From: SZUA-442 sp051011415
Lineage (GTDB): Bacteria > Actinomycetota > Acidimicrobiia > Spongiisociales > UBA5794
Direction: 5' to 3'
DNA: 30,055 nucleotides
Assembly: GCA_051011415.1 (NCBI GenBank)
Contig: JBPCTY010000084.1
Span: 1-30,055 of the forward strand
The notes under the pieces are model-generated. The model worked only from the letters and a program-made list of their open reading frames with translations, was not told where the DNA came from and made no database searches. A program made the translations under genes and the position numbers. This document shows, piece after piece, positions 7,378 through 14,395 of this stretch (the stretch's first letter is position 1; every line of letters begins with the position of its first letter).

Positions 7378-8292
7378 TCATGCCGCGATCGGGATGTCCC
7401 GGTCGCGGTTCCGGATGCTGTCGTATGTGTAGACGCCGAGTGCTATCCACACGACGACGAAGCCCACCAAGGTTGCTGTGCTCAAGGTTTCGTTGAACAC
7501 CATGATTCCGACCAAGAACTGAAGCGTCGGCGCGAGGTATTGCAGCAGACCAAGGGTCGACAATCGGATTCGTTTCGCTGCGGCTCCAAACAGGAGCAGC
7601 GGGATGGTCGTCATGAACCCTGTCCCGATCAGGAATATCGTCGTCTGGGTGTCGGCGAAGAAGCTGAGGCCGTCTGTCTCGGCGAGTAGCGGAAGCAGTA
7701 TCACTGCGGGTGCCGCCAGCACGGCAACTTCGCCAAACAACGAGACGAGTGGCGCAGGTGTCTCTGGTCGCTTCTTCAATAGTCCGTAGAAGCCGAAGGA
7801 GAACGCCAGCGACAGCGCGATCCACGGCACGGTCCCGAGCCAGATCGTCATGCCCGCGACACCCGCTGTTGCGATGCCGACGGCTACCCACTGCAGACGC
7901 CTCAGCCGTTCGCCAAGAAGTGCGACGCCAAGAGCCACAGACACCAGCGGGTTGATGAAGTATCCGAGTGATGCATCAACGACATGATCGTTTGTCACAG
8001 CCCACAGAAAGACCCCCCAGTTGATCGCGAGGAGCAACGCTGCGACGACCGTTGTGATCTTTGCGGTGTTCGGTCGATAGCTGGTCCGCACTTCTGCCCA
8101 TCGCCGCTGGAGAGTTATCGCAGCGGCGAGAATCGGCAGAGACCAGATTGTGCGGTAGAACAGCAAGGAAAGGGGAGCAACGCTTTCGTTGAGATTCCAG
8201 AACAGCGGGGACAGACCCCACACGGTGTACGCCGCGACTCCGAACCACAGACCGTTGCGGACCTGCTGGCGTGAATCAGGGCTCTCGATCAT
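7378..8292 (-). CDS. rarD: EamA-family transporter, RarD-type
   Basis: Ten-helix drug/metabolite transporter (304 aa) with two EamA repeats. RarD hallmarks seen: GLWFGVAAYTVWGLSPLFW near the N-terminus, LLLAINWGVFLWAVTNDHVVD, ASLGYFINPLVSV, LGERL, and in the second half QYLAPTLQFLVGI and FNETLS. RarD proteins are named for chloramphenicol sensitivity in Pseudomonas, but their substrates are mostly unproven. The start overlaps the end of the upstream soxR gene by 4 nt (ATGA on the minus strand), so both are made from one mRNA and probably share redox control. The 3' end abuts the convergent gene 7012-7377 with no room for a terminator. Confidence 0.93.
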   Translation of the reverse strand: MIESPDSRQQVRNGLWFGVAAYTVWGLSPLFWNLNESVAPLSLLFYRTIWSLPILAAAITLQRRWAEVRTSYRPNTAKITTVVAALLLAINWGVFLWAVTNDHVVDASLGYFINPLVSVALGVALLGERLRRLQWVAVGIATAGVAGMTIWLGTVPWIALSLAFSFGFYGLLKKRPETPAPLVSLFGEVAVLAAPAVILLPLLAETDGLSFFADTQTTIFLIGTGFMTTIPLLLFGAAAKRIRLSTLGLLQYLAPTLQFLVGIMVFNETLSTATLVGFVVVWIALGVYTYDSIRNRDRDIPIAA

Positions 8293-8750
8293 CCAGCGAG
8301 CTCAGGGCGAATATCCCCGGTGATGTACCTTGCCCCCGTGCCAGATGCAGCGGCACGATCCGCTGGGTTGAAGAGCGCACATGACTTGAGAGATAAACAG
8401 CCACATCCAATGCAATCCCCGAGTTCGTCGCGGAGAGCCTCGAGTTCGGCGATGCGGAGATCGATGTTACGTCGCCAGCCCTTGGCCAGACGAGACCAAT
8501 CAGCCTTGGTTGGCGTGCGGCCATCCGGGAGGTTGTCCAGAGCATCGCTGATCTCTGTGAGGGTGAGGCCGACTTCCTGAGCTGCACGAATGACCGACAC
8601 GGTGCGCAGCACCGCTCTGGGGTATCGACGTTGGTTGCCTTCAGTCCGCATCGACTCGATGAGTCCACGGGACTCGTAGTACCGAAGGGCGGACGTGGCG
8701 ACGCCAGCCCTCGTCGCGACCTCTCCGATCGTGAGGTATTCATCAGCCAC
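8289..8750 (-). CDS. soxR: Redox-sensitive transcriptional activator SoxR
   Basis: A 153-residue MerR-family regulator, the same length as E. coli SoxR (154). The N-terminal winged helix reads LTIGEVATRAGVATSALRYY (6-25), followed by the RGLI and NQRRYPR wing. A dimerisation helix leads to the [2Fe-2S]-binding motif C113-x2-C116-x-C118-x5-C124 (CIGCGCLSLKSC), the SoxR signature. Oxidation of this cluster by superoxide or redox-cycling compounds switches the protein to activator. The start is ATG 8750, with AAGGAG five nt upstream (complement of 8756-8761). It is followed in the same operon by the RarD-type transporter and is divergent from a split transketolase. The intergenic region holds a SoxR-box-like palindrome inside a 19-bp promoter spacer, so it very likely controls that promoter and perhaps its own. 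Confidence 0.97.
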   Translation of the reverse strand: MADEYLTIGEVATRAGVATSALRYYESRGLIESMRTEGNQRRYPRAVLRTVSVIRAAQEVGLTLTEISDALDNLPDGRTPTKADWSRLAKGWRRNIDLRIAELEALRDELGDCIGCGCLSLKSCALFNPADRAAASGTGARYITGDIRPELAG

Positions 8751-8759
8751 AATTTCTCC

Positions 8760-8790
8760 TTGACTTCAAGTTAAGTTGAAGTTGTACGGT
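8760..8790 (+). promoter_or_regulatory. MerR-type promoter with 19-bp spacer, upstream of transketolase
   Basis: TTGACT (-35, 8760-8765) and TACGGT (-10, 8785-8790) are separated by 19 bp. This is the over-long spacing diagnostic of MerR-family activated promoters, where the regulator untwists the DNA. ATG 8797 follows the -10 by 6 nt, so the activated transcript would be leaderless. The operator palindrome fills the spacer. Confidence 0.8.
8763..8782. promoter_or_regulatory. Probable SoxR operator (SoxR box)
   Basis: A 20-bp imperfect palindrome: perfect 7-bp arms ACTTCAA and TTGAAGT around the centre GTTAAG. Its core TCAAGTTAAGTTGA differs by one base from the core of the enterobacterial soxS operator (TCAAGTTAACTTGA). 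It lies in the soxR/transketolase intergenic region. Identification rests on this match, the adjacent soxR gene and the 19-bp spacer. Confidence 0.85.
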
Positions 8791-8796
8791 GCTCGC

Positions 8797-9513
8797 ATGG
8801 TACTCACACAACATCCAGTTCAAGCGGCGGAGAGCGGAGACGACTATCAGTCCGTACTTCGGTTGCTCTCTCGGCTCACGGGAGACGAGAAGCACTCGTT
8901 CGCCGCAACCTCAACTCTCGACGTTCTTTGGACCCTGTACGACAGGGTGCTCCGTGTCGACCCGGATCAACCCGATCACCCGCATCGTGATCGCTTCTAT
9001 CTATCGAAGGGTCACGGCCCAATGGCGTTCTACGCCGTTCTCGCCGCAAAGGGATTCATCGACCCCGAGCTCTTCGATGACTTTGGAACCTTCGATTCGG
9101 TGCTCGGTCATCATCCGGATCGAACCCTCATTCCGGGTGTGGAGATCTCATCTGGGTCGCTCGGCCAGGGGCTGGCAATAGCGGTAGGCGCAGCCAAAGC
9201 CATTGAAATCGGACCGAGGTCTGGCCGAGTGTTCGTGCTCATGGGCGACGGTGAACTCGACGAGGGCTCTGTTCACGAGGCGATCGCTGTCGCCGGTCGT
9301 TTCGGTCTCGGCGGTCTCGTCGCGATTGTGATCGACAACGCAAGCGCAGCTCACGGTTGGCCGGGAGGAATCGAATTGCGGTTCGCCAACGAGGGCTGGT
9401 CGACCGTCACCGTAGATGGACGGGACCACGATGCCATTGAACGAGCCCTGTTGGTCAGTCATCCCGGAGTTCCCCTTGCAGTTGTAGCGAGAGTGGAGCC
9501 GCGAGATGCGTGA
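8797..9513 (+). CDS. Transketolase-like, N-terminal (ThDP pyrophosphate-binding) subunit
   Basis: The N-terminal half of a split transketolase (238 aa). Seen: YLSKGHGPMAFYAVLAAKGF (conserved His of the donor site), GHHPD, the SSGSLGQGLAIAVGAA motif, and the ThDP/Mg2+ motif GDGELDEGS ... VIDNAS. Transketolases move two-carbon ketol units between sugar phosphates, and split forms serve the pentose phosphate pathway or special sugar and secondary pathways. The subunit is shorter than usual (about 270). Start: ATG 8797 fits the leaderless SoxR-type promoter. A TTG at 8776 in the same frame would lie inside the operator and is rejected. It overlaps the C-terminal subunit gene by 8 nt. Its probable control by SoxR is unusual. 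Confidence 0.92.
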   Translation: MVLTQHPVQAAESGDDYQSVLRLLSRLTGDEKHSFAATSTLDVLWTLYDRVLRVDPDQPDHPHRDRFYLSKGHGPMAFYAVLAAKGFIDPELFDDFGTFDSVLGHHPDRTLIPGVEISSGSLGQGLAIAVGAAKAIEIGPRSGRVFVLMGDGELDEGSVHEAIAVAGRFGLGGLVAIVIDNASAAHGWPGGIELRFANEGWSTVTVDGRDHDAIERALLVSHPGVPLAVVARVEPRDA

Positions 9514-10420
9514 GTCGATGCGGGACCGGTTCGTGAAAGTCACCGGGGACCTTCTCGAGGAGGACCCGAAGACCGTCGTCGTCCTCGCAGTCATCAGCAG
9601 GCGCCTATTCGCCGATGCTGGCCTGACGCGCCGCTTCAAGGATCGAATCATTGATGTCGGCATCCGAGAGCAGACGCAGATCGGGGTCGCGGGCGGGCTG
9701 GCCCTCGAGGGTTTCAGCCCGATCGTGAGCGGCTACGCGCCCTTCCTTGTGGAGAGGCCGTTCGAGCAGATCAAATTGAGCTTGTCCCATCAGGATGTGT
9801 CCGCGGTGCTCCTATCGGTCGGCGGTTCATGGGACTCCGCAGACTCCGGTCGGACGCACCAATCGCCAGGCGATGTTGACCTCATCTCGACCCTGCCCGA
9901 CTGGACCGTTCACGTTCCGGGTCATCCTGATGAGCTGGAGGTTCTTCTCCGGGCATCGCACGAGGGATCCGGTTCGGCATACATTCGCACCACCACCGAG
10001 TCCAATGCACGCCCCTACACCACAGTTCCGGGCCGGATTGTCACCTTGCGGCGCGGTTCACCGAGCGCACCGACCGTGTTGGTAGTGGGGACTCTTGCCG
10101 ACCAGGCGCTCGCCGGTTTGGACGGCCTCGATGTCACGCTGCTGTACACGTCAACACCCACGCCGATCGACGGGCGGGGGCTCCGAGCCTCGGTGCTCGG
10201 GGACGAACTCATTGTTGTCGAGCCGTATCAAACAGGCACATCGATCGCCAGGATCGCCGAGGCGATGACGGACAGACCGATGAGGCTCAGAGCGCATGGC
10301 GTCACGAACGAAGATCTCCGTAGGTACGGAACTCCGCTTGAACACCGAGCTGCTCACGGGCTTGATGCAGCAGGGATCCGTGAATTCGTGGTCGGAGGAT
10401 CTATCGCTCTCGCATCGTGA
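9506..10420 (+). CDS. Transketolase-like, C-terminal (pyrimidine-binding) subunit
   Basis: The partner half of the split transketolase (304 aa). The pyrimidine-binding domain contains the catalytic Glu in DVGIREQTQIGVAGGLA (near residue 53). THQSPGDVDL holds the conserved His and AYIRTTTES the conserved Arg of the substrate site. A C-terminal transketolase-C domain covers about residues 185-300. It overlaps the N-terminal subunit by 8 nt, so the two are made in equal amounts. ATG 9518, four codons downstream, is an alternative start. The loop before THQ reads ADSGRTHQ where transketolases usually have GEDGPTHQ, so acceptor preference may differ. It resembles 1-deoxyxylulose synthase and split sugar-pathway transketolases; the exact substrate is not readable. 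Confidence 0.92.
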   Translation: MRESMRDRFVKVTGDLLEEDPKTVVVLAVISRRLFADAGLTRRFKDRIIDVGIREQTQIGVAGGLALEGFSPIVSGYAPFLVERPFEQIKLSLSHQDVSAVLLSVGGSWDSADSGRTHQSPGDVDLISTLPDWTVHVPGHPDELEVLLRASHEGSGSAYIRTTTESNARPYTTVPGRIVTLRRGSPSAPTVLVVGTLADQALAGLDGLDVTLLYTSTPTPIDGRGLRASVLGDELIVVEPYQTGTSIARIAEAMTDRPMRLRAHGVTNEDLRRYGTPLEHRAAHGLDAAGIREFVVGGSIALAS

Positions 10421-10480
10421 GAAGCGAACCAAGCCGAAGCGCTGGTCGGATCTGTGCGGGAGCGTGTCGCTGACGGGGCA

Positions 10481-10486
10481 TACTGT
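10481..10486 (+). promoter_or_regulatory. -10 box for leaderless HExxH gene
   Basis: TACTGT followed by 6 nt (GTCGAC) and ATG 10493. There is no ribosome binding site. It supports ATG 10493 over the in-frame upstream start at 10454. Confidence 0.45.
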
Positions 10487-10492
10487 GTCGAC

Positions 10493-10978
10493 ATGGAAAC
10501 AATGATTCGACCTTCGCACATCGAATCTTCCCCACCGAGACGTCACGACCACCGAGTGTCCAAAGTGACCCACGACCTCACGAGGTTGCAGGCTCTCGAT
10601 CGGATGGTGGTAGATGAACACGACGCCACGTTGGCGGTAAGGGTGGTGTGCGCCACCTTCCAAGTCCCAGAACCGCGGCTGAAGTTCCACGGTGGACGTT
10701 CGATGTTCACCGGTGCGACGGAAAGGCCTCGCCACTACTGGGTTGAAACACTCGGCGAAGACGAAGTCGTGAGACGGGAACGGAACGGGTGGGGTGCTCT
10801 CCCTGTCGACGGCGCCATTCGCTTGGGGCGTGAAACAACTCTGATGACCGTTGCACACGAGCTCGGACATCACTTGGTGTTTCACCTCGACCCGACAGCG
10901 ACGCCGCCTCATGGAAATAGATGGGTGACGAGATTTGATGACTCCGCCTCCGTGATCTCGCGACTCATCGACGTTTAG
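10493..10978 (+). CDS. Small zinc-metalloprotease-like protein (HExxH...HG), SprT-like arrangement
   Basis: A 161-residue protein with the zinc-binding helix HELGHH at 122-127, preceded by a hydrophobic, Thr-rich stretch (TTLMTVAHELG). A second histidine in PHGNRW (His140) could be the third ligand. HExxH followed about 14-18 residues later by HG and an aromatic resembles SprT-like and related minigluzincins, but the family call is inference. There is no signal peptide, so it is probably cytosolic. The N-terminal ~110 residues have no recognisable domain. Start at ATG 10493 is supported by a leaderless -10 box. The next gene begins 29 nt downstream with its own ribosome binding site, so the two may be co-transcribed. 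Confidence 0.75.
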   Translation: METMIRPSHIESSPPRRHDHRVSKVTHDLTRLQALDRMVVDEHDATLAVRVVCATFQVPEPRLKFHGGRSMFTGATERPRHYWVETLGEDEVVRRERNGWGALPVDGAIRLGRETTLMTVAHELGHHLVFHLDPTATPPHGNRWVTRFDDSASVISRLIDV

Positions 10979-11007
10979 GCTCGCCACCGACCACCAGGGA
11001 GGCTGCA

Positions 11008-11946
11008 ATGGAACTCGGCGTGCAAGTGATTGGCGACTACGACCATGTTCGTAAGGTCGCACAGATCTCCCAGGATGCGGGCATCGCCGCTGTCGCTGTC
11101 GCTGACCACTACCTGTACGGATCGAAGAGGGAAGACTGGACCGCGCCGGCGTACGACTCCCTGGTACAGACAGCCGCACTCGCCCGCGACACACAAGACA
11201 TTGAGGTCGTTGTGCTGGTCAGCCCGATCACGTTTCGACATCCAGCGGTGTACGCAAAGACGATCACCACCATCGACGAAATCTCCGGTGGCCGATTTGT
11301 TTTCGGTCTCGGCACTGGTTGGCACGACGGCGAACACGAGGTCTTTGGCTTCGAGTACCCACCCTTGAAAGAGCGGTTCGAGTGGCTTGAGGATGCCCTC
11401 GGCTACTTGCGGGTCTTCCTGGATGACCCGACGCAGGGCTACGAAGGTTCGCGGTGGTCGTTGGAGAGCTTGGACATCCAGCCGAGGGCACGAGACGACC
11501 TCAGGTTGATGGTCGGCGGTGGTGGTGCTGTGAAGACACCGACACTTGTCGGCCGATTTGCCGACGAGTACAACCTGTATCACCACAAACCAGAGGGCAT
11601 CGAAGAACGTCTTGAGGTGATGCGAGAAGCCGCGGAGGCTGCAGGCCGGGACCCCGAAGCCGTGTTCATCACGACGTGTTACCCAACAGTCGGCGGTGCA
11701 AACGAGAGCGAGATCAACGAATTCCTTGGCGAATGGGGATCACGCTCGGGGAAGACCGCAGATGAGATGCGAGAAGCCATGGGTGACCGAATCCAACCGA
11801 AGACCTGGGATGAGCATGCCGAGCAGCTGGACGAGTTCAGATCGCTCGGGTTCGAACGGGTGTATCTCCAGGTCGTGGGATCGGTCGATTGGGCGGTGCA
11901 GAACGCACTCGATGCGCTTGGTGCGAATGCACCGAACCTCAACTAG
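11008..11946 (+). CDS. LLM-class (luciferase-like, probably F420-dependent) oxidoreductase
   Basis: A 312-residue TIM barrel of the bacterial luciferase/F420-dependent reductase superfamily. Seen: VAVADHYLYGS near the N-terminus, VVLVSPITFRHPAVYAKTITTIDEISGGRFVFGLGTGWHDGEHEVFG (in pieces: SGGRFVFGLGTGW at about 95-107 and EHEVFG next), the family's core, then KERFEWLEDAL and LMVGGGG. Members without FMN-type partners in actinobacteria are mostly F420-dependent, so that cofactor is inferred. The start is ATG 11008 with AGGGAGG (10996-11002) five nt upstream. Substrate unknown. Confidence 0.9.
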   Translation: MELGVQVIGDYDHVRKVAQISQDAGIAAVAVADHYLYGSKREDWTAPAYDSLVQTAALARDTQDIEVVVLVSPITFRHPAVYAKTITTIDEISGGRFVFGLGTGWHDGEHEVFGFEYPPLKERFEWLEDALGYLRVFLDDPTQGYEGSRWSLESLDIQPRARDDLRLMVGGGGAVKTPTLVGRFADEYNLYHHKPEGIEERLEVMREAAEAAGRDPEAVFITTCYPTVGGANESEINEFLGEWGSRSGKTADEMREAMGDRIQPKTWDEHAEQLDEFRSLGFERVYLQVVGSVDWAVQNALDALGANAPNLN

Positions 11947-12005
11947 CAGCAACTGCAGAGTCAGCCTCCAACGATCGCAGGAGCGACCGCGCCGGCGCGG
12001 ATGAG

Positions 12006-12035
12006 TTGAATCGCATGGCGGTGGTTCTCTACGCT
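12006..12035 (+). promoter_or_regulatory. Promoter of the four-helix membrane protein gene
   Basis: TTGAAT (12006-12011) and TACGCT (12030-12035) with 18-bp spacing. Transcription would start near 12042, just ahead of the purine-rich ribosome binding site. A perfect 14-bp palindrome CCGCGCCGGCGCGG (11987-12000) lies directly upstream of the -35 and could be a regulator site or chance in GC-rich DNA. Confidence 0.45.
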
Positions 12036-12060
12036 CGGCAGTGCGAGGAAAGGAAGACGC

Positions 12061-12591
12061 ATGCATTACGGACGCATTTTGGCGATCGTTGGTGTGGTTC
12101 TGGCAGCGGTGGGTTTCATGCTGAAGTCCGCAAGTTCAGCGGGTGAAGCTGCACTTGCCCAGCTGAGCCAGGTCGATCCGGCATTCCCGTCGGGCTTCGA
12201 CAACACATGGACGGCGTTGTACAACGACACTCAGTGGGCGGCCATCGTGTTCGCCCTGGCGAGCATCGCGGTGTTGATCGTGGCGCTGATGCCACCGATC
12301 AGCGAACCGATGAAGCGGCTCTACGGTCTCACGGCAGCGGTACTTGGCGTGGTCATGATGATCATCGGCATCGTTGCCACGATGGGCGCGATGGATGACG
12401 CAGACGCCCTTGAAGCCGGTTTTGCCGGCGCGGCACAGGCCGGCGCCATCCCAGAGGCATACACGGTGTCCATCGGTTGGGGCTGGTACCTGCTGGTGCT
12501 AGGCGGTGTACTCGTCGCAATCGGAGGCGTGGTCAGTCTGATCGCACGCCCAGACGAGGACGCACTCGAGTCGAGTGCCGACGACTCCTAG
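12061..12591 (+). CDS. Four-helix membrane protein, unknown function
   Basis: A 176-residue protein with predicted membrane helices at about 4-22, 58-78, 87-108 and 140-161. It has an extracytoplasmic loop of about 35 residues between the first two helices (ALAQLSQVDPAFPSGF), an acidic/Ala-rich loop between the third and fourth, and an acidic C-terminal tail (PDEDALESSADDS). The start ATG 12061 follows a purine-rich site (AGGAAAGGAAG) and a plausible promoter. I do not recognise a family. It is followed by a hairpin shared with the convergent Ddn-like gene. Confidence 0.8.
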   Translation: MHYGRILAIVGVVLAAVGFMLKSASSAGEAALAQLSQVDPAFPSGFDNTWTALYNDTQWAAIVFALASIAVLIVALMPPISEPMKRLYGLTAAVLGVVMMIIGIVATMGAMDDADALEAGFAGAAQAGAIPEAYTVSIGWGWYLLVLGGVLVAIGGVVSLIARPDEDALESSADDS

Positions 12592-12611
12592 ACGAAACAG
12601 CCTGAAGGCAG

Positions 12612-12635
12612 GAGGGCGGTCTCACGGCCGCCCTC
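12612..12635. terminator. Bidirectional hairpin between convergent genes
   Basis: GAGGGCGG / CCGCCCTC, 8 bp with an 8-nt loop, between the stops of 12061-12591 (+) and 12639-13184 (-). It is symmetric, so it can end transcripts from both sides. The T-tail on the plus strand is short. Confidence 0.6.
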
Positions 12636-12638
12636 TTG

Positions 12639-13073
12639 TCATGTCTTGCTTAGCTCAATCGGACTGAGCCACACGACCGGGATTGCCCTGTCGGTGCGAG
12701 ATTGATATGTTGCGTAGTCGGCATAGGCGTCGACGATCCGTGGCCACCAAGTCGCACGATCCTCCTCCGACATGGTGGTCGCTGTCACATCAGTCCGTGC
12801 ACCATTGATCTGCATCGATGCGAGCGGGTTCTCGAGAAGGTTCAGATACCACGCGGGGTGGTACTCCCTGCCGCCATAGGAAGCGATCACGACGATGCGG
12901 TCGCCGTCGGTGAGATACAACAGGGGCACTGTGTGCTGATTGCCTGAGCGCCGGCCGGTCGTTGTCAGGAGCAGCATGTCGTTGTCGACAAGCCGGTTCC
13001 CGATACGGCCTGCCGTTGTTTGGAACAGGATCCGATGGATTCCTGAGAGCAGTTTGACGGTGGAGTCGTTCAC
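12639..13073 (-). CDS. Nitroreductase/deazaflavin-dependent (Ddn-like) oxidoreductase
   Basis: A split-barrel protein of the Ddn family (Rv3547 group), which uses reduced F420 to reduce quinones or nitro compounds. Diagnostic stretch: LLLTTTGRRSGNQHTVPLLY, then IVVIASYGG and HPAWYLNLLENP, where the GRRSG and ASxGG motifs bind the F420 phosphate and headgroup in the family. I place the start at GTG 13073, giving MNDSTVKLLSG and 144 aa. It is preceded by TAACGT with a 7-nt gap, a leaderless arrangement. Reading on to 13184 would overlap the divergent CFA synthase gene and add residues not typical of the family. It fits with the LLM-class enzyme nearby as a sign that the organism makes F420. Confidence 0.9.
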   Translation of the reverse strand: MNDSTVKLLSGIHRILFQTTAGRIGNRLVDNDMLLLTTTGRRSGNQHTVPLLYLTDGDRIVVIASYGGREYHPAWYLNLLENPLASMQINGARTDVTATTMSEEDRATWWPRIVDAYADYATYQSRTDRAIPVVWLSPIELSKT

Positions 13074-13080
13074 GAATCGG

Positions 13081-13086
13081 ACGTTA
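13081..13086 (-). promoter_or_regulatory. -10 box for leaderless Ddn-like gene
   Basis: On the minus strand TAACGT, then 7 nt, then GTG 13073. It overlaps the -35 region of the divergent CFA synthase promoter (TTATCC, 13084-13089). Confidence 0.4.
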
Positions 13087-13112
13087 TCCTCGACGTGTCC
13101 GCTTTGTATTAT
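13084..13112 (+). promoter_or_regulatory. Promoter of CFA synthase gene
   Basis: TTATCC (13084-13089), 17 bp, TATTAT (13107-13112). The -10 is close to consensus, the -35 weak. Transcription would begin near 13119, giving a leader of about 29 nt with GGGAG (13137-13141) six nt before ATG 13148. Confidence 0.5.
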
Positions 13113-13147
13113 TGGGTTTCTTCGGTAGTCAGGTCTGGGAGTAGTCG

Positions 13148-14347
13148 ATGGTTGGGCGAGTCCGCGAGAGCACAGCAAGGGCAACCTTGAAACTGATCAT
13201 GCGCGGGTGGTCGGTCGGGGAGCTGGAAGCGCGCTGGCCGGATGGCTCAACTGAACTGTTGGTTGGCAGGACGCCCGGAGATCGGGGCCACATCGAGGTC
13301 AACAATCCGGGTGCGCTTGCGACAGCTCTGCTCAACGATGGCTCGATCGGGCTCGGCGCCTCTTACGTAGACGGCGCGTGGAATACACCTGACTTGGCTG
13401 GGTTCCTCACTCTTGCCTCCGCCAACGTCGATGCCGCCCTTGGCGAGAAGGGGAAGACCTCTGCATCGTCGACCGTTCGCCGATGGTGGGACAAGCGCCC
13501 AAGCTTTTCTGGGTCAGACCAGATCGGTGCGATCGGAGATCACTACAACCTTGGCAACGAGTTCTACGCCCATTGGCTCGACGAGACCATGACGTACTCA
13601 TCAGCGATCTTCGAGCCATCCGATTCGCTCCAGGAGGCTCAGTATCGGAAGTACGAACGGTTGTGTGGCCTGCTTGAACTCCAAAGCGGTGACCGGGTCC
13701 TGGAGATCGGATGTGGGTGGGGCGGGTTCTCTGAGTATGCCGCCTCCAGGTACGGGGTCCACGTAACAGGCTTGACACTTTCGGAGGAGATGGCGACGTT
13801 TGCAAAGAAGCGGCTCGCGAACGCCGGCCTTGCGGATCTCACTGACATCAAGCTGCAGGACTTTCGCGATGAGCGGGCGATGTACGACAAGGTCGTTTCG
13901 ATCGAGATGATCGAGTCGGTCGATGAGACGCAATGGGGGCCGCTGTTCCACTCCATATCGCGCGCCATTCCACCAGGTGGAATCGCTGCCATGCAGGCGA
14001 TCACGATCGATGAGAGGTACTACGACAACCTGATCGAACGCGACGACTTCATCAAGCGATTCATCTTCCCCGGCGGTGCCCTCCCGACGGTCAACGTCCT
14101 GCGACAGCTCGCTGCTGATGCCGGGATGGAATGGACCGACGCCTCGATGCATGGTTTGGACTACGCCGCCACTCTCGAGCAATGGGGTGAGCGATTTGAG
14201 GCGGCATGGCCAGCGATTTCAGACCAACGGCGTGACCTCGGTGACAGGTTCCGGCGAATGTGGCGCTACTACCTCGCATACTGTGAAGCCGGATTCCGGC
14301 GTCGGAGGATCGACGGGATCCAGTGCGCAATGAGACGCCCGGTCTGA
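13148..14347 (+). CDS. cfa: Cyclopropane-fatty-acyl-phospholipid synthase family methyltransferase
   Basis: A 399-residue SAM-dependent enzyme that adds a methylene (or methyl) group to unsaturated acyl chains in membrane phospholipids. Seen: an N-terminal lipid-binding region to about residue 120 (DGSIGLGASYVDGAW), then IGDHYNLGNEFYAHWLD (129-145), TYSSAIF, the SAM-binding VLEIGCGWGGF (184-194), VSIEMIESV, FIKRFIFPGGALPT and the C-terminal RRMWRYYLAYCEAGFR. All are hallmarks of Cfa and mycolic-acid methyltransferase relatives. Start ATG 13148 has GGGAG six nt upstream. It is divergent from a Ddn-like gene with overlapping promoters. The exact product (cyclopropane or 10-methyl branch) is not decidable from sequence alone. 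Confidence 0.94.
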   Translation: MVGRVRESTARATLKLIMRGWSVGELEARWPDGSTELLVGRTPGDRGHIEVNNPGALATALLNDGSIGLGASYVDGAWNTPDLAGFLTLASANVDAALGEKGKTSASSTVRRWWDKRPSFSGSDQIGAIGDHYNLGNEFYAHWLDETMTYSSAIFEPSDSLQEAQYRKYERLCGLLELQSGDRVLEIGCGWGGFSEYAASRYGVHVTGLTLSEEMATFAKKRLANAGLADLTDIKLQDFRDERAMYDKVVSIEMIESVDETQWGPLFHSISRAIPPGGIAAMQAITIDERYYDNLIERDDFIKRFIFPGGALPTVNVLRQLAADAGMEWTDASMHGLDYAATLEQWGERFEAAWPAISDQRRDLGDRFRRMWRYYLAYCEAGFRRRRIDGIQCAMRRPV

Positions 14348-14383
14348 CTCCCGGCGCTTCCCAAGGCCGTGAAGTCTGCCCGG

Positions 14384-14389
14384 TAGGGT
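14384..14389 (+). promoter_or_regulatory. -10 box upstream of the response-regulator operon
   Basis: TAGGGT followed by 6 nt (GCGGCG) and a GTG at 14396, the same layout as other leaderless starts in this window. It would drive the two-component operon with the leader ORF first. Confidence 0.4.
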
Positions 14390-14395
14390 GCGGCG

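Noticed and set aside
8776..8796. TTG 8776 as start of the transketolase N-terminal subunit
   Set aside because: It is inside the SoxR-type operator, upstream of the -10 box; ATG 8797 fits the leaderless promoter.
10151..11194. Long minus-strand open frame (347 codons)
   Set aside because: A frame shadow of the transketolase and HExxH genes; its composition is not protein-like.
11987..12000. Perfect 14-bp palindrome CCGCGCCGGCGCGG as a regulator site
   Set aside because: GC-only palindromes occur by chance in GC-rich DNA, and no regulator is nearby. Mentioned only with the promoter at 12006.
13074..13184. Upstream extension of the Ddn-like protein to 13184
   Set aside because: It would overlap the divergent CFA synthase start and promoter, and the added residues are unlike the family. 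GTG 13073 has a leaderless -10.
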